Assembly: GCF_900114465.1 (NCBI RefSeq)
Contig: NZ_FOTD01000003.1
Coordinates: 1-64,000 of the forward strand
DNA from: Trichococcus palustris
Lineage (GTDB): Bacteria > Bacillota > Bacilli > Lactobacillales > Aerococcaceae
DNA: 64,000 nt
Direction of reading: 5' to 3'
The position numbers and the translations under genes are program-made. The notes beneath the pieces were generated by a model. It was not told the DNA's origin. It was given only the letters and a program-made list of their open reading frames with translations, and ran no database searches. Positions 11,599 through 22,140 of this stretch are shown here, piece after piece (position 1 is the first letter of the stretch; every line of letters begins with the position of its first letter).

Positions 11599-12384
11599 TT
11601 GGATCGAATCGAAAAAAGAGATGGTCTCATTAAAATGTGGATGAGAGAAGCTGCAGGTTTGCTGAAGGCATCTTTTCATGAAAAATTGGAGATTCAAGAA
11701 AAAACTTCCCGCACAGATTTGGTCACGAACATGGATAAGACGATTGAACTGTTTTTATATGAAAAAATCAGTGCCGCTTTTCCTGATGAACGGATTATGG
11801 GCGAAGAGACCATAGGGCATGATATAACGGATTTAAAAGGGATTGTCTGGATTGTCGATCCGATCGACGGAACCTTGAATTTTATTAAACAACAATCGAA
11901 TTTTGCCATCATGATTGGCGTCTATGAGAATGGGGAGGGTCGCCTAGGCTACATCTACGATGTCATGCATGATGAAATGTTTTGGGCAATCAAAGGTAAG
12001 GGCGCCTTTTGCAATGGCAAGCGCCTGAAAAAGATAGAAGATATTCCTTTGGCGGAAGGATTAGTGGCGATCAGCCATCGTTTGATCGCCGCTGATGAAG
12101 ATGAGGCCCGTAAAATCGGGAAAGCGAGCAGCGGTCTGCGCATGGTCGGGTCAGCTGGCTTGGAGACGGCGTTGGTCGCTTCTGGGAAATTGGTGGCCTA
12201 CATCGCACCTTCGCTGGCTCCGTGGGATATTGCTGCAGGCAAGATCATCGCGGAAGAGGTAGGCCTCGTATACAGACAGTTGAACGGGCAGTCAATCAAT
12301 CTTTTAAAGAATAATGCGGTGATTGTAGCTACTCCCTTCACTTATCAAGAGATAATGGCCAACTTTTCTGTCGGGCAGTTATGA
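11599..12384 (+). CDS. Inositol monophosphatase family protein
   Basis: SuhB/YktC-type magnesium-dependent sugar-phosphate phosphatase, 261 aa. The metal-binding motifs are EET (in IMGEET), WIVDPIDGTLNF and, near the C-terminus, APWDIAAGKIIAEEVG. The start is TTG at 11599 with AAGGGAG about 9 bp upstream; the next in-frame ATG (11635) has no ribosome site and would remove conserved residues. The true substrate (inositol phosphate, or another phosphate such as PAP or fructose bisphosphate) cannot be told from sequence. Terminator follows. Confidence 0.88.
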   Translation: MDRIEKRDGLIKMWMREAAGLLKASFHEKLEIQEKTSRTDLVTNMDKTIELFLYEKISAAFPDERIMGEETIGHDITDLKGIVWIVDPIDGTLNFIKQQSNFAIMIGVYENGEGRLGYIYDVMHDEMFWAIKGKGAFCNGKRLKKIEDIPLAEGLVAISHRLIAADEDEARKIGKASSGLRMVGSAGLETALVASGKLVAYIAPSLAPWDIAAGKIIAEEVGLVYRQLNGQSINLLKNNAVIVATPFTYQEIMANFSVGQL

Positions 12385-12408
12385 AATGTATTTTTTGGTT
12401 CCGGACAA

Positions 12409-12447
12409 GAAGAGCGTAATGTTAAATATTGCATTACGTTCTTTTTT
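12409..12447 (+). terminator. Terminator after the inositol-monophosphatase-like gene
   Basis: The stem AAGAGCGTAATG / CATTACGTTCTT with a 10-base loop is followed by a T-run. Confidence 0.9.
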
Positions 12448-12537
12448 GTTATCGCTAGCAATGTTATAAAATCTCGCATTGCATCTTGGATTGATGTTAA
12501 CAATGCATCCCCCGTTTTTGCGAGCACAAAAAATAAT

Positions 12538-12573
12538 TCACATGAAAATAATGTGAATAATCACAAAATGTGA
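12538..12573. promoter_or_regulatory. Cluster of TGTGA/TCACA half-sites upstream of citB
   Basis: Four half-sites alternate in 36 bp: TCACA (12538), TGTGA (12552), TCACA (12561) and TGTGA (12569), with spacings of 9, 4 and 3 bp. They lie about 180 bp upstream of the citB promoter. The spacing does not match the canonical Rex or CRP/FNR site (6 bp between half-sites), so the regulator is unknown. The rest of 12448-12753 is AT-rich with no gene. Confidence 0.35.
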
Positions 12574-12753
12574 ACAAAATGAATAATTAATGAGAAAAAT
12601 GAGTAAAAAAATGTGGAGTTAAACGGTTCAAAAAAAGAGGATGATATACGCGGGGAAATTATACAAGAGATGTATTTTTCGCAAATATGACATTAGGATG
12701 TGAGGATTTAACTAAAAATTTTTAGATGGATATTGGTAATATTAGCTGAAATG

Positions 12754-12782
12754 TTTACAATTAAAGGAAATATGAGTATAAT
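12754..12782 (+). promoter_or_regulatory. Promoter of citB-citZ-icd
   Basis: TTTACA, a 17-bp spacer and a perfect TATAAT (12777-12782). The implied transcription start (about 12789) supports the GTG start at 12830 rather than the ATG at 12794. Confidence 0.75.
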
Positions 12783-12829
12783 TTCCGTATTCAATGAATT
12801 TGAAAGATGATAAAACGGGAGGTTATTTT

Positions 12830-15541
12830 GTGGAAAAGCATAATCAAAATGTATTGGCTTCTTTTAGTTTGGATAATCATCAGTATGATTACTATAAATT
12901 AAAAAAATTAGAAATAAATGAGAATATCGAAATCGGGAAATTACCTTTTTCCATACGTGTGTTGCTGGAATCTTTGCTGCGACAAGTTGGAGAAAGTGGC
13001 ATCAAGCCAGAACATATCGTCAGCCTAGCTAACTGGTCAGCAACTGGGAAAAATGAAGGTGAAATACCTTTTAAACCGGCGCGTGTCATTTTGCAGGATT
13101 TCACTGGGGTTCCGGCCGTGGTTGATTTAGCCTCCTTAAGAAAGACGGTTTACGACTTGGGTGGGGATCCTGACTTGATCAACCCTGAAGTTCCGGTTGA
13201 TTTGGTCATCGACCATTCGGTGCAGGTCGATTCTTACGGATCACCACAAGCCTTATTGGCAAATATGCGTATGGAATTTTTGCGCAATCAAGAACGGTAT
13301 CAATTCCTGAGCTGGGCTCAAAAAGCATTCGATAACTATCGGGTTGTCCCTCCGGCAACGGGGATTGTCCACCAAGTGAACGTCGAATATTTGGCGTCCG
13401 TAGTTACAGAAAAAGAAATCAATGAAAATCAGTCTGTCCTTTATCCGGATACTTTAGTCGGTACAGACTCTCACACAACCATGGTGAATGCTTTAGGTGT
13501 CCTTGGTTGGGGTGTGGGTGGTATTGAAGCGGAAGCCAGCATGTTGGGGGAACCTTCTTATTTCCCGATTCCCGAAGTGGTGGGCGTCCGTTTTGTGAAT
13601 GAGCTTAAAGAAGCGGCGACAGCTACCGACTTGGCTTTGAAAGTAACGCAGACATTGCGTGAATTAAAAGTGGTCGGAAAGTTTGTCGAATTCTTCGGTC
13701 CGGGATTGTCTTCCTTGACCTTGGCCGATCGCGCGACCATTGCCAATATGGCGCCTGAATATGGAGCTACTTGCGGTTTCTTCCCGGTCGATGACGAAGT
13801 GATCAATTACTTGAGATTGACGGGTAGAGATGAAAAACACATCCATGTTGTGGACGCATATGTTAAAGCAAACGATCTCTATTACAGTGCGGCGGATCCG
13901 GAACCGACTTATACGGTCGTGGTTGAGATCGACTTGAGTACAATTGAAGCGAACGTTGCGGGTCCAAAACGTCCGCAGGATCTAGTGCCGGTTTCAAAAT
14001 TGAAAAAAGATTTCCAAACCGTTTTGCGGGCTCCAAAAGGAAATGCGGGATTCGGTTTGAATCAAGAAGAAATCGATAAGGTCGTTTCATTTGCCATCAA
14101 TGATGAAACGGTCCAAATGAAGACTGGTGATATAGCCATAGCGGCCATCACCAGCTGTACAAACACCTCGAACCCTTATGTCATGTTAAGCGCCGGACTT
14201 TTGGCCAAACGTGCTGTTGAATTGGGCTTGACTGTCCCTAAATTTGTGAAGACGTCATTAGCGCCAGGGTCAAAAGTTGTGACGGCCTATTTGGATAATG
14301 CTGGGTTGTTGCCTTATTTGGAAAAACTTGGATTTGATATCGTAGGTTATGGCTGCACGACCTGCATCGGGAATTCCGGACCGTTATTGCCGGAAATAGA
14401 AGAGGCCATCAAAGCAAATGATCTGTTGGTTTCATCAGTCTTAAGCGGGAACCGGAATTTTGAAGGGCGCATTCACGCAGCAGTAAAAGCGAATTATTTG
14501 GCTTCGCCGCCATTGGTCGTAGCCTATGCTTTGGCCGGCACGATGGACATCGATTTGAAGACGGAACCGTTGGGACACAATCAGGATGGGCAACCCGTCT
14601 ATCTTTCGGACCTATGGCCGGAAAGAAAAGCGGTTGAAGAGATGATTCAAGAATTTGTAACACCTGCATTGTTTAAAGAAGAATATTTGCATGTGTTTGA
14701 TGATAACGCGGAATGGAATGCCATCGAAACGAATGACGATGCCTTGTACCAATGGGATGAGGAATCAACCTATATTGCCAATCCGCCATTCTTTGAAAAT
14801 CTGTCACCCACTCCTGAACCAATAGAGGGATTAAAAGAACTGGCTATCTTAGCTAAATTTGGTGATTCGGTAACGACTGACCATATTTCGCCAGCCGGGT
14901 ATATCGATGGCAGCACGCCAGCCGGTAAATATTTGTCTTCTAAAGGGTTGGGCGTTCGTGACTTCAACTCATATGGATCCAGAAGAGGAAACCATGAAGT
15001 GATGATGCGCGGTACGTTAGCGAATATCCGCATCCGCAACCAACTGGTTCCATCAAAAGAAGGCGGATTTACCGTCTACTGGCCGACGATGGAAGAGACG
15101 AGCATCTATGATGCATCAGAAAAATATCGTAATGACGGCACTGGTTTGGTCATTTTGGCTGGGGACGATTACGGGATGGGTTCTTCCCGCGACTGGGCAG
15201 CTAAAGGCGTAAAACTGTTGGGCGTTCAAGCTGTAATCGCGAAAAGCTATGAACGGATCCACCGCTCCAACTTGGTCATGATGGGAGTCTTGCCTTTGCA
15301 ATTCAAAGAAGGCGAAGATGCGGATAGTTTAGGTCTGACAGGTTCAGAGAAAATTAATATTGCGTTACATGATGCTATCGGGATTCATGAGGAAGTTACC
15401 GTAGTAGCCGTGAAAGACAACGGGGAAGAGATTCGCTTCCAGACCGTTGCGCGTTTTGATTCTGAAGTGGATATGACGTATTATCGCCACGGCGGCATTT
15501 TGCCGATGGTTATTCGTAAAAAATTGGGTCATACAGTCTAA
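12830..15541 (+). CDS. citB: Aconitate hydratase (aconitase A)
   Basis: Isomerises citrate to isocitrate with a [4Fe-4S] cluster. 903 aa from GTG 12830, which has GGGAGG 8 bp upstream; the ATG at 12794 would start almost at the transcription start. Cluster cysteines are visible in [11 protein letters not shown] and [13 protein letters not shown]. Substrate-binding landmarks include [19 protein letters not shown] and the C-terminal swivel-domain motif [12 protein letters not shown]. First gene of a three-gene operon making 2-oxoglutarate. Members of this family can also bind mRNA when cluster-free; that is family knowledge, not shown here. Confidence 0.96.
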   Translation: MEKHNQNVLASFSLDNHQYDYYKLKKLEINENIEIGKLPFSIRVLLESLLRQVGESGIKPEHIVSLANWSATGKNEGEIPFKPARVILQDFTGVPAVVDLASLRKTVYDLGGDPDLINPEVPVDLVIDHSVQVDSYGSPQALLANMRMEFLRNQERYQFLSWAQKAFDNYRVVPPATGIVHQVNVEYLASVVTEKEINENQSVLYPDTLVGTDSHTTMVNALGVLGWGVGGIEAEASMLGEPSYFPIPEVVGVRFVNELKEAATATDLALKVTQTLRELKVVGKFVEFFGPGLSSLTLADRATIANMAPEYGATCGFFPVDDEVINYLRLTGRDEKHIHVVDAYVKANDLYYSAADPEPTYTVVVEIDLSTIEANVAGPKRPQDLVPVSKLKKDFQTVLRAPKGNAGFGLNQEEIDKVVSFAINDETVQMKTGDIAIAAITSCTNTSNPYVMLSAGLLAKRAVELGLTVPKFVKTSLAPGSKVVTAYLDNAGLLPYLEKLGFDIVGYGCTTCIGNSGPLLPEIEEAIKANDLLVSSVLSGNRNFEGRIHAAVKANYLASPPLVVAYALAGTMDIDLKTEPLGHNQDGQPVYLSDLWPERKAVEEMIQEFVTPALFKEEYLHVFDDNAEWNAIETNDDALYQWDEESTYIANPPFFENLSPTPEPIEGLKELAILAKFGDSVTTDHISPAGYIDGSTPAGKYLSSKGLGVRDFNSYGSRRGNHEVMMRGTLANIRIRNQLVPSKEGGFTVYWPTMEETSIYDASEKYRNDGTGLVILAGDDYGMGSSRDWAAKGVKLLGVQAVIAKSYERIHRSNLVMMGVLPLQFKEGEDADSLGLTGSEKINIALHDAIGIHEEVTVVAVKDNGEEIRFQTVARFDSEVDMTYYRHGGILPMVIRKKLGHTV

Positions 15542-15593
15542 AGTGTATCCCTGAGCAGACGCTTATATTTTTTTTTGGAAGGGGAGTCAGACT

Positions 15594-16742
15594 ATGGAAG
15601 TACATAAAGGGTTAGCGGACGTTGTTGTATCGGAAACGTCTCTGAGTGCCATTGTTGAGGGTAACTTATCTTATGTAGGATATAATATTGATGAATTAGT
15701 AGAAAAGAATGTTACTTTTGAAGAAATCGTGTTTTTATTATGGAACTTGCGGATGCCGACGCGTAAAGAATATGACCAGTTGTGTGAAGATTTACATGAA
15801 CATATGGCCCTTTCGGAAAGCGTCGTTGCCTGTTTGAAAATTCAATGCCGCCAAAATCTTCATCCGATGAGTGTGCTGAGAACGACAGTTTCTCTGCTGG
15901 GAGTTTTTGATCCCTATGCAGAAGATACCGATAAACGATCGGTCTATATTCAAGCCGTATCGATTCAGGCGAAAATTCCGACAATCATCGCTGCGTTTGC
16001 ACGTTTGCGCAGAGGGTTAGATCCGATAGCCCCACGCAAAGATTTATCCTTTGTCGCTAATTTTCTATACATGATGACGGGCGAAGAGGCGAATCCAGAA
16101 CTTATCGAAGCTTTTAACCATGTCATGGTTCTGCATGCTGACCATGATTTGAATGCATCGACCTTTACTGCACGAGTTGCGGCATCCACGCTTACGGATG
16201 TGTATTCATGCATCACAGGCGCTATCGGCGCCTTAAAAGGCCCTTTGCACGGTGGAGCCAACGAACGCGTTTTTGATATGCTTTCGGAAATTTCCGAGTC
16301 GGATCCAATCGATGTTCCAGGCTATTTAAAGAAAAAACTGGACAACAAAGAAAAAATCATGGGCTTCGGGCACCGTGTCTACAAAACGGAAGATCCGCGC
16401 AAGAAACATTTGAAGCGCATGGCGGAACAATTATCAAAAGATTTCGGCAAAGAAGCATTGTATAGCTTATCGTGTGAAGTGGAAGAATATTTATTGAAAG
16501 AAAAAGGCTTGATCCCGAATGTCGATTTCTATTCCGCCACCGTGTACCATTGCTTTGGTATTGAACATGATTTATTTACTTTGCTATTCGCCATGAGCCG
16601 GGTATCGGGTTGGTTAGGACACGTTTTTGAACAACAACGCGAAGACACGCTGATTCGCCCGCGTTCAAAATATGTGGGACCGACCAATCTCTCATATACC
16701 CCGATGGATGAAGAAGAACATATTGGAGGAGATAGAAAATGA
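15594..16742 (+). CDS. citZ: Citrate synthase
   Basis: Condenses acetyl-CoA and oxaloacetate. 382 aa, short Gram-positive type. Active-site segments are [24 protein letters not shown] and [14 protein letters not shown] (the catalytic His lies in GFGHRVY), with a C-terminal [23 protein letters not shown] precedes the ATG. It overlaps icd by 4 bp, so the two are translationally coupled. It draws on acetyl-CoA from the PDH complex encoded nearby. Confidence 0.95.
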   Translation: MEVHKGLADVVVSETSLSAIVEGNLSYVGYNIDELVEKNVTFEEIVFLLWNLRMPTRKEYDQLCEDLHEHMALSESVVACLKIQCRQNLHPMSVLRTTVSLLGVFDPYAEDTDKRSVYIQAVSIQAKIPTIIAAFARLRRGLDPIAPRKDLSFVANFLYMMTGEEANPELIEAFNHVMVLHADHDLNASTFTARVAASTLTDVYSCITGAIGALKGPLHGGANERVFDMLSEISESDPIDVPGYLKKKLDNKEKIMGFGHRVYKTEDPRKKHLKRMAEQLSKDFGKEALYSLSCEVEEYLLKEKGLIPNVDFYSATVYHCFGIEHDLFTLLFAMSRVSGWLGHVFEQQREDTLIRPRSKYVGPTNLSYTPMDEEEHIGGDRK

Positions 16743-18013
16743 CCGTTGGTGAAAAAATTATTCAGAGTGAGACGGGACTGCAAGTACCTGCTTTCCCGGT
16801 CATTCCATTCATAGAAGGGGACGGCATCGGCCCTGAAATTTGGCAAGCATCCAAGAAAGTATTTGAAGCGGCTGTCGAAAAGGCTTACGGAGACAAACGG
16901 AAAGTGGTTTGGACAGAAGTATTGGCCGGAGGGAAAGCTTTCGATACGACCGGTTCATGGTTGCCGGATGAAACGATGGATACCATCAGAGAATATTTAG
17001 TGGCCATTAAGGGGCCTTTGACGACACCAATCGGCGGGGGGATCCGTTCGTTGAATGTTGCATTGAGACAAACCTTGGATCTGTATGTATGCCAACGTCC
17101 GGTCCGTTATTTCAACGGCGTTCCTTCACCTTTGAAGCACCCGGAAAAAACAGATATGGTCATCTTTAGAGAAAACACGGAAGATTGCTATGCCGGAATT
17201 GAATTCGAAGCGCAAAGCGAAGAAGCGAACCGCTTGATCGAAATTCTGCAGACACAATTCGGGGTGAACAAGATTCGTTTCCCTGAAACATCGGCAATCG
17301 GCGTCAAACCGGTATCCATTGAGGGATCCCAACGTTTGATCCGCAGCGCAATCGAGTATGCGTTAGAAAACAACCGTACTTCGGTGACGTTGGTCCATAA
17401 AGGCAATATCATGAAGTTTACCGAAGGCGGATTTAAAAAATGGGGCTACGCTTTGGCGGAAGAAGAGTTTGGCGACAAGGTCTTCACCTGGAACCAATAC
17501 GATGCCGAGAAGGCAACCAACGGGCGAGCAGCAGCCGATGCGTTGTACCAAAAAGCGGTTGACGAAGGCAAGTTGATCATCAAAGACCGTATCGCAGACA
17601 TCTTCCTTCAGGAAATTTTGATGAATCCGGAAAATTATGATGTCATTGCCACCTTGAATTTGAATGGCGACTATATTTCGGATGCTTTGGCAGCTCAAGT
17701 CGGTGGTATTGGAATCGCACCGGGAGCCAACATCAATCCGGATACCGGGCATGCCATTTTTGAGGCGACACATGGAACTGCACCGGAATTTGCCGGGCTG
17801 GATGAATTGAATCCCTCTTCCTTATTGCTCTCTGGAGCGATGATGTTCGATTATCTCGGCTGGAATGAAGTCAGCGCTTCCATTGTAGCCGGCATTGAGA
17901 AAACGATCGCGAACAAGACAGTCACCCGTGATTTTTATTATTTGATGGATGATGAAAAAGCGCAAAAAGTCAGCTGTTCGAAATTCGCTGATTTAGTCGT
18001 TGAGAATATGTAA
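16739..18013 (+). CDS. icd: Isocitrate dehydrogenase with non-canonical cofactor residues
   Basis: Oxidatively decarboxylates isocitrate to 2-oxoglutarate. 424 aa, homologous along its length to Escherichia coli Icd. The substrate motif [13 protein letters not shown] and the metal-site region are intact. The four residues that bind the NADP 2'-phosphate in E. coli (Lys344, Tyr345, Tyr391, Arg395) correspond here to Glu350, Phe351, Arg397 and Tyr401 (segments HGTAPEFAG and VTRDFYYLM). An acidic residue at the first site is typical of NAD-using enzymes. NAD dependence is therefore inferred but not certain. It ends the citB-citZ-icd operon. Confidence 0.94.
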   Translation: MTVGEKIIQSETGLQVPAFPVIPFIEGDGIGPEIWQASKKVFEAAVEKAYGDKRKVVWTEVLAGGKAFDTTGSWLPDETMDTIREYLVAIKGPLTTPIGGGIRSLNVALRQTLDLYVCQRPVRYFNGVPSPLKHPEKTDMVIFRENTEDCYAGIEFEAQSEEANRLIEILQTQFGVNKIRFPETSAIGVKPVSIEGSQRLIRSAIEYALENNRTSVTLVHKGNIMKFTEGGFKKWGYALAEEEFGDKVFTWNQYDAEKATNGRAAADALYQKAVDEGKLIIKDRIADIFLQEILMNPENYDVIATLNLNGDYISDALAAQVGGIGIAPGANINPDTGHAIFEATHGTAPEFAGLDELNPSSLLLSGAMMFDYLGWNEVSASIVAGIEKTIANKTVTRDFYYLMDDEKAQKVSCSKFADLVVENM

Positions 18014-18035
18014 GGTAAATTGGATAGAACAAGGT

Positions 18036-18152
18036 AGAGAGTGAGATAAAAAGCGTTTAGATCCGCATCACTGGAGCGCATAAGCGGAGGTTGGTCACGG
18101 ACCACCTGAGCATTATGCGTGAAGTGACGTCGGGTCTGCTTCTTGGAACACG
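18036..18152 (-). repeat. Dispersed palindromic repeat, copy 1
   Basis: In reverse orientation this matches 40504-40627 and the core of 44987-45242. Shared blocks are CGTGTTCCAA, AGACCCGACGTCAC, GCTCCAGTGAT, TCTAAACGCTTTTT and CACTCTCT. Internal stem CGCATA/TATGCG replaces CGAATA/TATTCG of the other copies, a compensatory change. Confidence 0.85.
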
Positions 18153-18181
18153 TTTTTGATTAATTGCCAGGAAATAAGAAC

Positions 18182-18218
18182 GAGTCTGGGACAAAAGCGT
18201 CCTGGACTCTATTTTTTT
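18182..18218 (+). terminator. Terminator of citB-citZ-icd
   Basis: A stem of GAGTC/GACTC and GGGAC/GTCC around AAAAGC is followed by a seven-T run. The TGGGACAAAAG core recurs in the terminator at 44938. Confidence 0.85.
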
Positions 18219-18558
18219 GGGGAATAGCATGAATTTGAATTTTTTCGCGGGATGATAGGGAAAATAAGGGTTTTACTTGATTTCGGAAAGAACGAGTATC
18301 CCGCCGCTTAGAACAGACATAAAAAACTTTTGAAAGAAAGCCGTTTCATAAAACATTTTTCTTTTCAAACTGTCGGATAGGTGATAGACTGGACAAGTTG
18401 ATAGTTGTCTTCATGAGTTTTCAATGTATTTTCATTATGAATGCTGCGAAACTTATGAGAAGTCCAAGTACAGTATCGGGATTTAATATGTAGTAATATA
18501 TGATGGCGTATCAAAGTAGCCCTGAAATAACAAGAAGAATTTTGGAGGAAAACAACAA
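18219..18558. other. Intergenic region upstream of typA, no gene seen
   Basis: About 340 bp, AT-rich. It must hold the typA promoter but I see no convincing -35/-10 pair. No open frame with a ribosome site and no strong hairpin was recognised. Confidence 0.5.
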
Positions 18559-20397
18559 ATGAAATTTAGAAAAGATATTCGCAATGTTGCAATCATCGCC
18601 CACGTCGACCATGGTAAAACAACATTAGTGGATGAGTTATTGAAACAATCAGACACACTGAATGCTAGAACTGAGCTTATGGAACGTGCAATGGACTCCA
18701 ATGATATCGAAAAAGAACGCGGCATCACTATTTTAGCGAAGAATACAGCTGTGCAATACAAAGGTACACGCGTAAACATCATGGACACACCAGGCCATGC
18801 TGACTTCGGTGGAGAAGTAGAACGTATCATGCGTATGGTTGATGGCGTAGTTCTTGTAGTCGATGCTTACGAAGGCACAATGCCACAAACGCGTTTTGTA
18901 TTGAAAAAAGCGTTAGAACAAAAACTAATCCCAATCGTTGTCGTTAATAAAATCGATAAAGATACTGCAAGACCTCAAGAAGTAGTCGATGAAGTTCTTG
19001 AATTATTTATCGAACTTGGTGCCGATGATGAACAGTTGGAATTCCCAGTAGTTTATGCTTCCGCTATGAACGGAACATCTAGCTTATCAGATGATCCAAG
19101 CAAGCAAGAAGCAACGATGGATTACGTCTTTGATACAATCATTGAACATATCCCAGCTCCAATCGATAACTCAGATGAACCATTACAATTCCAAGTAGCT
19201 TTACTTGATTACAACGACTTCGTTGGACGTATCGGTATCGGCCGTGTGTTCCGCGGAACAATCAAAGTCGGCGACAATGTATCTCTACTTAAATTAGATG
19301 GATCAGTTAAAAACTTCCGCGTAACAAAATTATTTGGTTTCTTCGGCTTAGACCGTGTGGAAATCGATGAAGCTAAAGCAGGGGATTTGATCGCCTTGTC
19401 AGGTATGGAAGATATCTTCGTTGGGGAAACTGTTACACCAGTTGACCATCAAGAAGCATTGCCGATCCTACATATCGACGAACCTACTTTACAAATGACA
19501 TTCTTGACAAATAACTCACCGTTCGCAGGACGCGAAGGTAAATGGGTTACTTCTCGTAAAATCGAAGAACGTTTGATGAAACAATTGCACACAGACGTAT
19601 CTTTGCTTGTTGATCCTACCGACTCTCCTGATGCTTGGATCGTTTCCGGCCGTGGGGAATTGCATTTGGCGATCTTGATCGAAAACATGCGTCGTGAAGG
19701 CTATGAATTGCAAGTATCTCGTCCAGAAGTTATCATCAAAGTTATTGATGGCGTAAGATGCGAACCGTTTGAACGCGTTCAAATCGATACCCCTGAAGAA
19801 TACATGGGTTCTGTAATCGAATCGATCAGCCAAAGAAAAGCTGAAATGCAAGATATGCAGAACAATGGAAATGGCCAAGTTCGTTTGATCTTCCTAGTAC
19901 CTTCTCGTGGATTGATCGGCTATTCAACAGAATTCCTTTCTCAAACACGTGGTTATGGTATCATGTCTCATACTTTCGAATCTTACTTGCCTGAATTGAC
20001 TGGTAAAATCGGTGGCCGTAGTAAAGGTGCGCTTGTTTCTACTGAAACGGGCAAAACAACAACTTACGGTATCATGGGTGTTGAAGACCGCGGAACAATC
20101 TTTATTGAACCAGGTGTGGAAATCTACGAAGGTATGGTTGTCGGTGAAAATGCTCGCGACAGCGACATCGCAGTTAATATTACAAGAGCTAAACAAATGA
20201 CCAACATCCGTTCAGCCAACAAAGATTCAACCAACGTAATCAAACGTCCGCGCACGTTGACCCTAGAAGAATCAATCGAATTCATGGGTGAGGATGAGTA
20301 TTGCGAAATCACGCCGAAAAGCATCCGTTTGCGTAAACAAATTTTGGATAAAAATGAACGTGAAAAATTTGCAAAACGCAAGAAAAAAGCAGAATAA
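18559..20397 (+). CDS. typA: Translational GTPase TypA (BipA)
   Basis: Ribosome-associated GTPase of the EF-G family, involved in ribosome assembly and stress adaptation. 612 aa, full length. The P-loop is AHVDHGKTTL at about residues 15-24, the switch I region is in KERGITILAKNTAV, G3 is DTPGHADFGGEVER and G4 is NKID. The C-terminal half carries the EF-G domain V-like and BipA-specific regions (SRGLIGYSTEFL, GVEDRGTIFIEPG). TTGGAGG precedes the ATG. Monocistronic, with its own terminator. Confidence 0.96.
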   Translation: MKFRKDIRNVAIIAHVDHGKTTLVDELLKQSDTLNARTELMERAMDSNDIEKERGITILAKNTAVQYKGTRVNIMDTPGHADFGGEVERIMRMVDGVVLVVDAYEGTMPQTRFVLKKALEQKLIPIVVVNKIDKDTARPQEVVDEVLELFIELGADDEQLEFPVVYASAMNGTSSLSDDPSKQEATMDYVFDTIIEHIPAPIDNSDEPLQFQVALLDYNDFVGRIGIGRVFRGTIKVGDNVSLLKLDGSVKNFRVTKLFGFFGLDRVEIDEAKAGDLIALSGMEDIFVGETVTPVDHQEALPILHIDEPTLQMTFLTNNSPFAGREGKWVTSRKIEERLMKQLHTDVSLLVDPTDSPDAWIVSGRGELHLAILIENMRREGYELQVSRPEVIIKVIDGVRCEPFERVQIDTPEEYMGSVIESISQRKAEMQDMQNNGNGQVRLIFLVPSRGLIGYSTEFLSQTRGYGIMSHTFESYLPELTGKIGGRSKGALVSTETGKTTTYGIMGVEDRGTIFIEPGVEIYEGMVVGENARDSDIAVNITRAKQMTNIRSANKDSTNVIKRPRTLTLEESIEFMGEDEYCEITPKSIRLRKQILDKNEREKFAKRKKKAE

Positions 20398-20427
20398 TTA
20401 ACAGGATAGGTTCCATTGCTTAACAGG

Positions 20428-20459
20428 GGTCCGGGGGTAAACATCCCCGGGCCTTTTTT
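20428..20459 (+). terminator. Terminator of typA
   Basis: The stem GGTCCGGGG/CCCCGGGCC is followed by six T residues. Confidence 0.92.
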
Positions 20460-20492
20460 GGTTAAGCGGGCAGACCAATACTTTCGGCGGCT

Positions 20493-20521
20493 TTTAAAAC
20501 CGGTTTGTTTTGTGTTATAAT
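20493..20521 (+). promoter_or_regulatory. Candidate promoter of ylaN-ftsW
   Basis: TTTAAA, 17 bp, TATAAT (20516-20521). The -35 is weak; the -10 is perfect and lies 28 bp upstream of ylaN. Confidence 0.5.
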
Positions 20522-20549
20522 GAAATAACTTTTTAGGGGAGGAATAACA

Positions 20550-20849
20550 ATGGAAAGCATTAATAAAACGGCTGCCTTAGAAATCCTGATGAAGGATGCT
20601 GAGAAAATTTATACATTGATCAACAGTCAAAAAAAACATCTATGCTTTGCAAGCTGTCCCGCATTTGAAGACGTTGTGGATACGCAGATGTATGGTTTTT
20701 CACGTGAAGTCGCCTTTGCAGTCAAATTGGATATCATTTCCGAAGAAGCGGGTCAGAAGATTCTGAGCGACCTGGAGTCTTCTTTGAATGTCATGTACAA
20801 TGATTTCTTTGATCAGACAAAGAATGATTCCTCTAATAAAGGGGTTTAA
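20550..20849 (+). CDS. ylaN: YlaN family protein (DUF1507)
   Basis: 99 aa, close to the usual family size. The N-terminal ALEILMKDAEKIYTLI and central CPAFEDVVDTQMYGFSREV segments match this small Firmicutes family. In Bacillus and staphylococci YlaN is linked to iron homeostasis through Fur; that is family knowledge. GGGGAGGAA precedes the ATG. It overlaps the start of ftsW, and the ylaN-ftsW order is conserved in Firmicutes. Confidence 0.88.
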   Translation: MESINKTAALEILMKDAEKIYTLINSQKKHLCFASCPAFEDVVDTQMYGFSREVAFAVKLDIISEEAGQKILSDLESSLNVMYNDFFDQTKNDSSNKGV

Positions 20850-22021
20850 TGGTTCATATGATTAAGAAAAAACTGGCTCATATGGATTGGAAACTGCTTA
20901 TCCCCTATTTCATCCTTTCGGGAATCGGGATATTGATGGTCTACAGTTCAAGCAGCTATCGCGCTATGACGGAGTATAACAATTCGGAGCACTTCTTCTA
21001 TAGGCAAATCGTTTTTGCCGTCTTAGGAATGTTCAGCATGTTTTTTATATCTCTGCTATCGAATCGTTTTTTTAAACGGAAAAATATAATACATGCAGCC
21101 CTAGTGCTTTTGTTTTTGGTCATGTTTTATCTGATTGTGGCGGGCACTTCGACGAAAGGTGCGCGAGGGTGGATATACATATCATCCTTTGGCTTTCAGC
21201 CTGCAGAATTCATTAAAGTTGTGTTGATTATGTACTTAGCACTCTTTATTTCGGGTAATCAAGCCAAAATAAAGGATGATTTTTGGCAGACGATAAAGAA
21301 ACCCGGCATCGTATCGCTTTTGGCCATTGCTCTTATTTTTATCCAACCGGATCTTGGCGGAGCCGCCATCATCTCATTCATCTGTTTGGTTTTGTTTTTG
21401 CATAGCGGTATCCCGTTGAAGTATGGGGTAGGGGTTCTCGGCTTCATTATGGCAAGCTATTTTTCGCTCATCGCACTTGTGAAGGCTTTCGGGGACAGCA
21501 TTCCGCTTTTCCAGTCATACCAGATGGCACGGATTACTTCCTTCATCAATCCCTTTGCCGATAGCCAGAACTCGGGCTATCAAGTGGTCAACTCTTATTA
21601 TGCATTGAGCAGGGGTGGACTTTTTGGCGTCGGAATCGGTGAGAGCATCCAGAAATCAGGCTATTTGCCCGAAGCCCATACAGACTTTATCTTATCCATT
21701 ATTGGCGAAGAACTGGGGTTGCTCGCCATCATCGTCGTTTTGTCGATCTTTTTCTACATGGTCTACAGAATGTTCAGGAATGGTCTGAAAATGAAAGATC
21801 CGTTTGCGCAACTTGTCTGCATCGGGACAGGGACGATGTTTTTGATCCAAGGAGTCATCAACATCGGCGGGGCAACTGGAGTGATGCCCTTAACCGGGGT
21901 GACCTTCCCTTTTGTCAGTTATGGCGGTTCAAGTATGCTGGTATCAGCCGTATCGATCGGTATCGTCAACAACATGTACATCAATGATCAGGTAGCGAAA
22001 GAAGAAAGATTAAAAAAATGA
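20849..22021 (+). CDS. ftsW: Cell division SEDS glycosyltransferase FtsW
   Basis: Polytopic membrane protein that polymerises lipid II at the division septum. 390 aa, with about ten membrane spans. SEDS landmarks are GARGWIYISSFGFQPAEF, LPEAHTDFILSIIGEELG and TGVTFPFVSYGGSSML. It could be confused with RodA; adjacency to ylaN favours FtsW. The ATG at 20849 overlaps the ylaN stop; an ATG at 20858 is an alternative start with no better ribosome site. A terminator follows. Confidence 0.9.
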   Translation: MVHMIKKKLAHMDWKLLIPYFILSGIGILMVYSSSSYRAMTEYNNSEHFFYRQIVFAVLGMFSMFFISLLSNRFFKRKNIIHAALVLLFLVMFYLIVAGTSTKGARGWIYISSFGFQPAEFIKVVLIMYLALFISGNQAKIKDDFWQTIKKPGIVSLLAIALIFIQPDLGGAAIISFICLVLFLHSGIPLKYGVGVLGFIMASYFSLIALVKAFGDSIPLFQSYQMARITSFINPFADSQNSGYQVVNSYYALSRGGLFGVGIGESIQKSGYLPEAHTDFILSIIGEELGLLAIIVVLSIFFYMVYRMFRNGLKMKDPFAQLVCIGTGTMFLIQGVINIGGATGVMPLTGVTFPFVSYGGSSMLVSAVSIGIVNNMYINDQVAKEERLKK

Positions 22022-22032
22022 TTAATGAGAGG

Positions 22033-22065
22033 GGAGAGGCAATATTTTTGTTTCTCCTTTTTTTT
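22033..22065 (+). terminator. Terminator of ylaN-ftsW
   Basis: GGAGAGGCAA pairs with TTGTTTCTCC (two G-U pairs) and a T-run follows. Confidence 0.8.
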
Positions 22066-22140
22066 AAATATTAAAATATGACAGTATAATGGAATCGTCA
22101 CGCTAGGGGATCAGTCAGGTGGCGGGAAGGGGAACGGTTG

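Noticed and set aside
12552-12565. Rex operator upstream of citB
   Set aside because: TGTGA and TCACA are separated by 4 bp; Rex sites need 6. Kept only as an unassigned half-site cluster.
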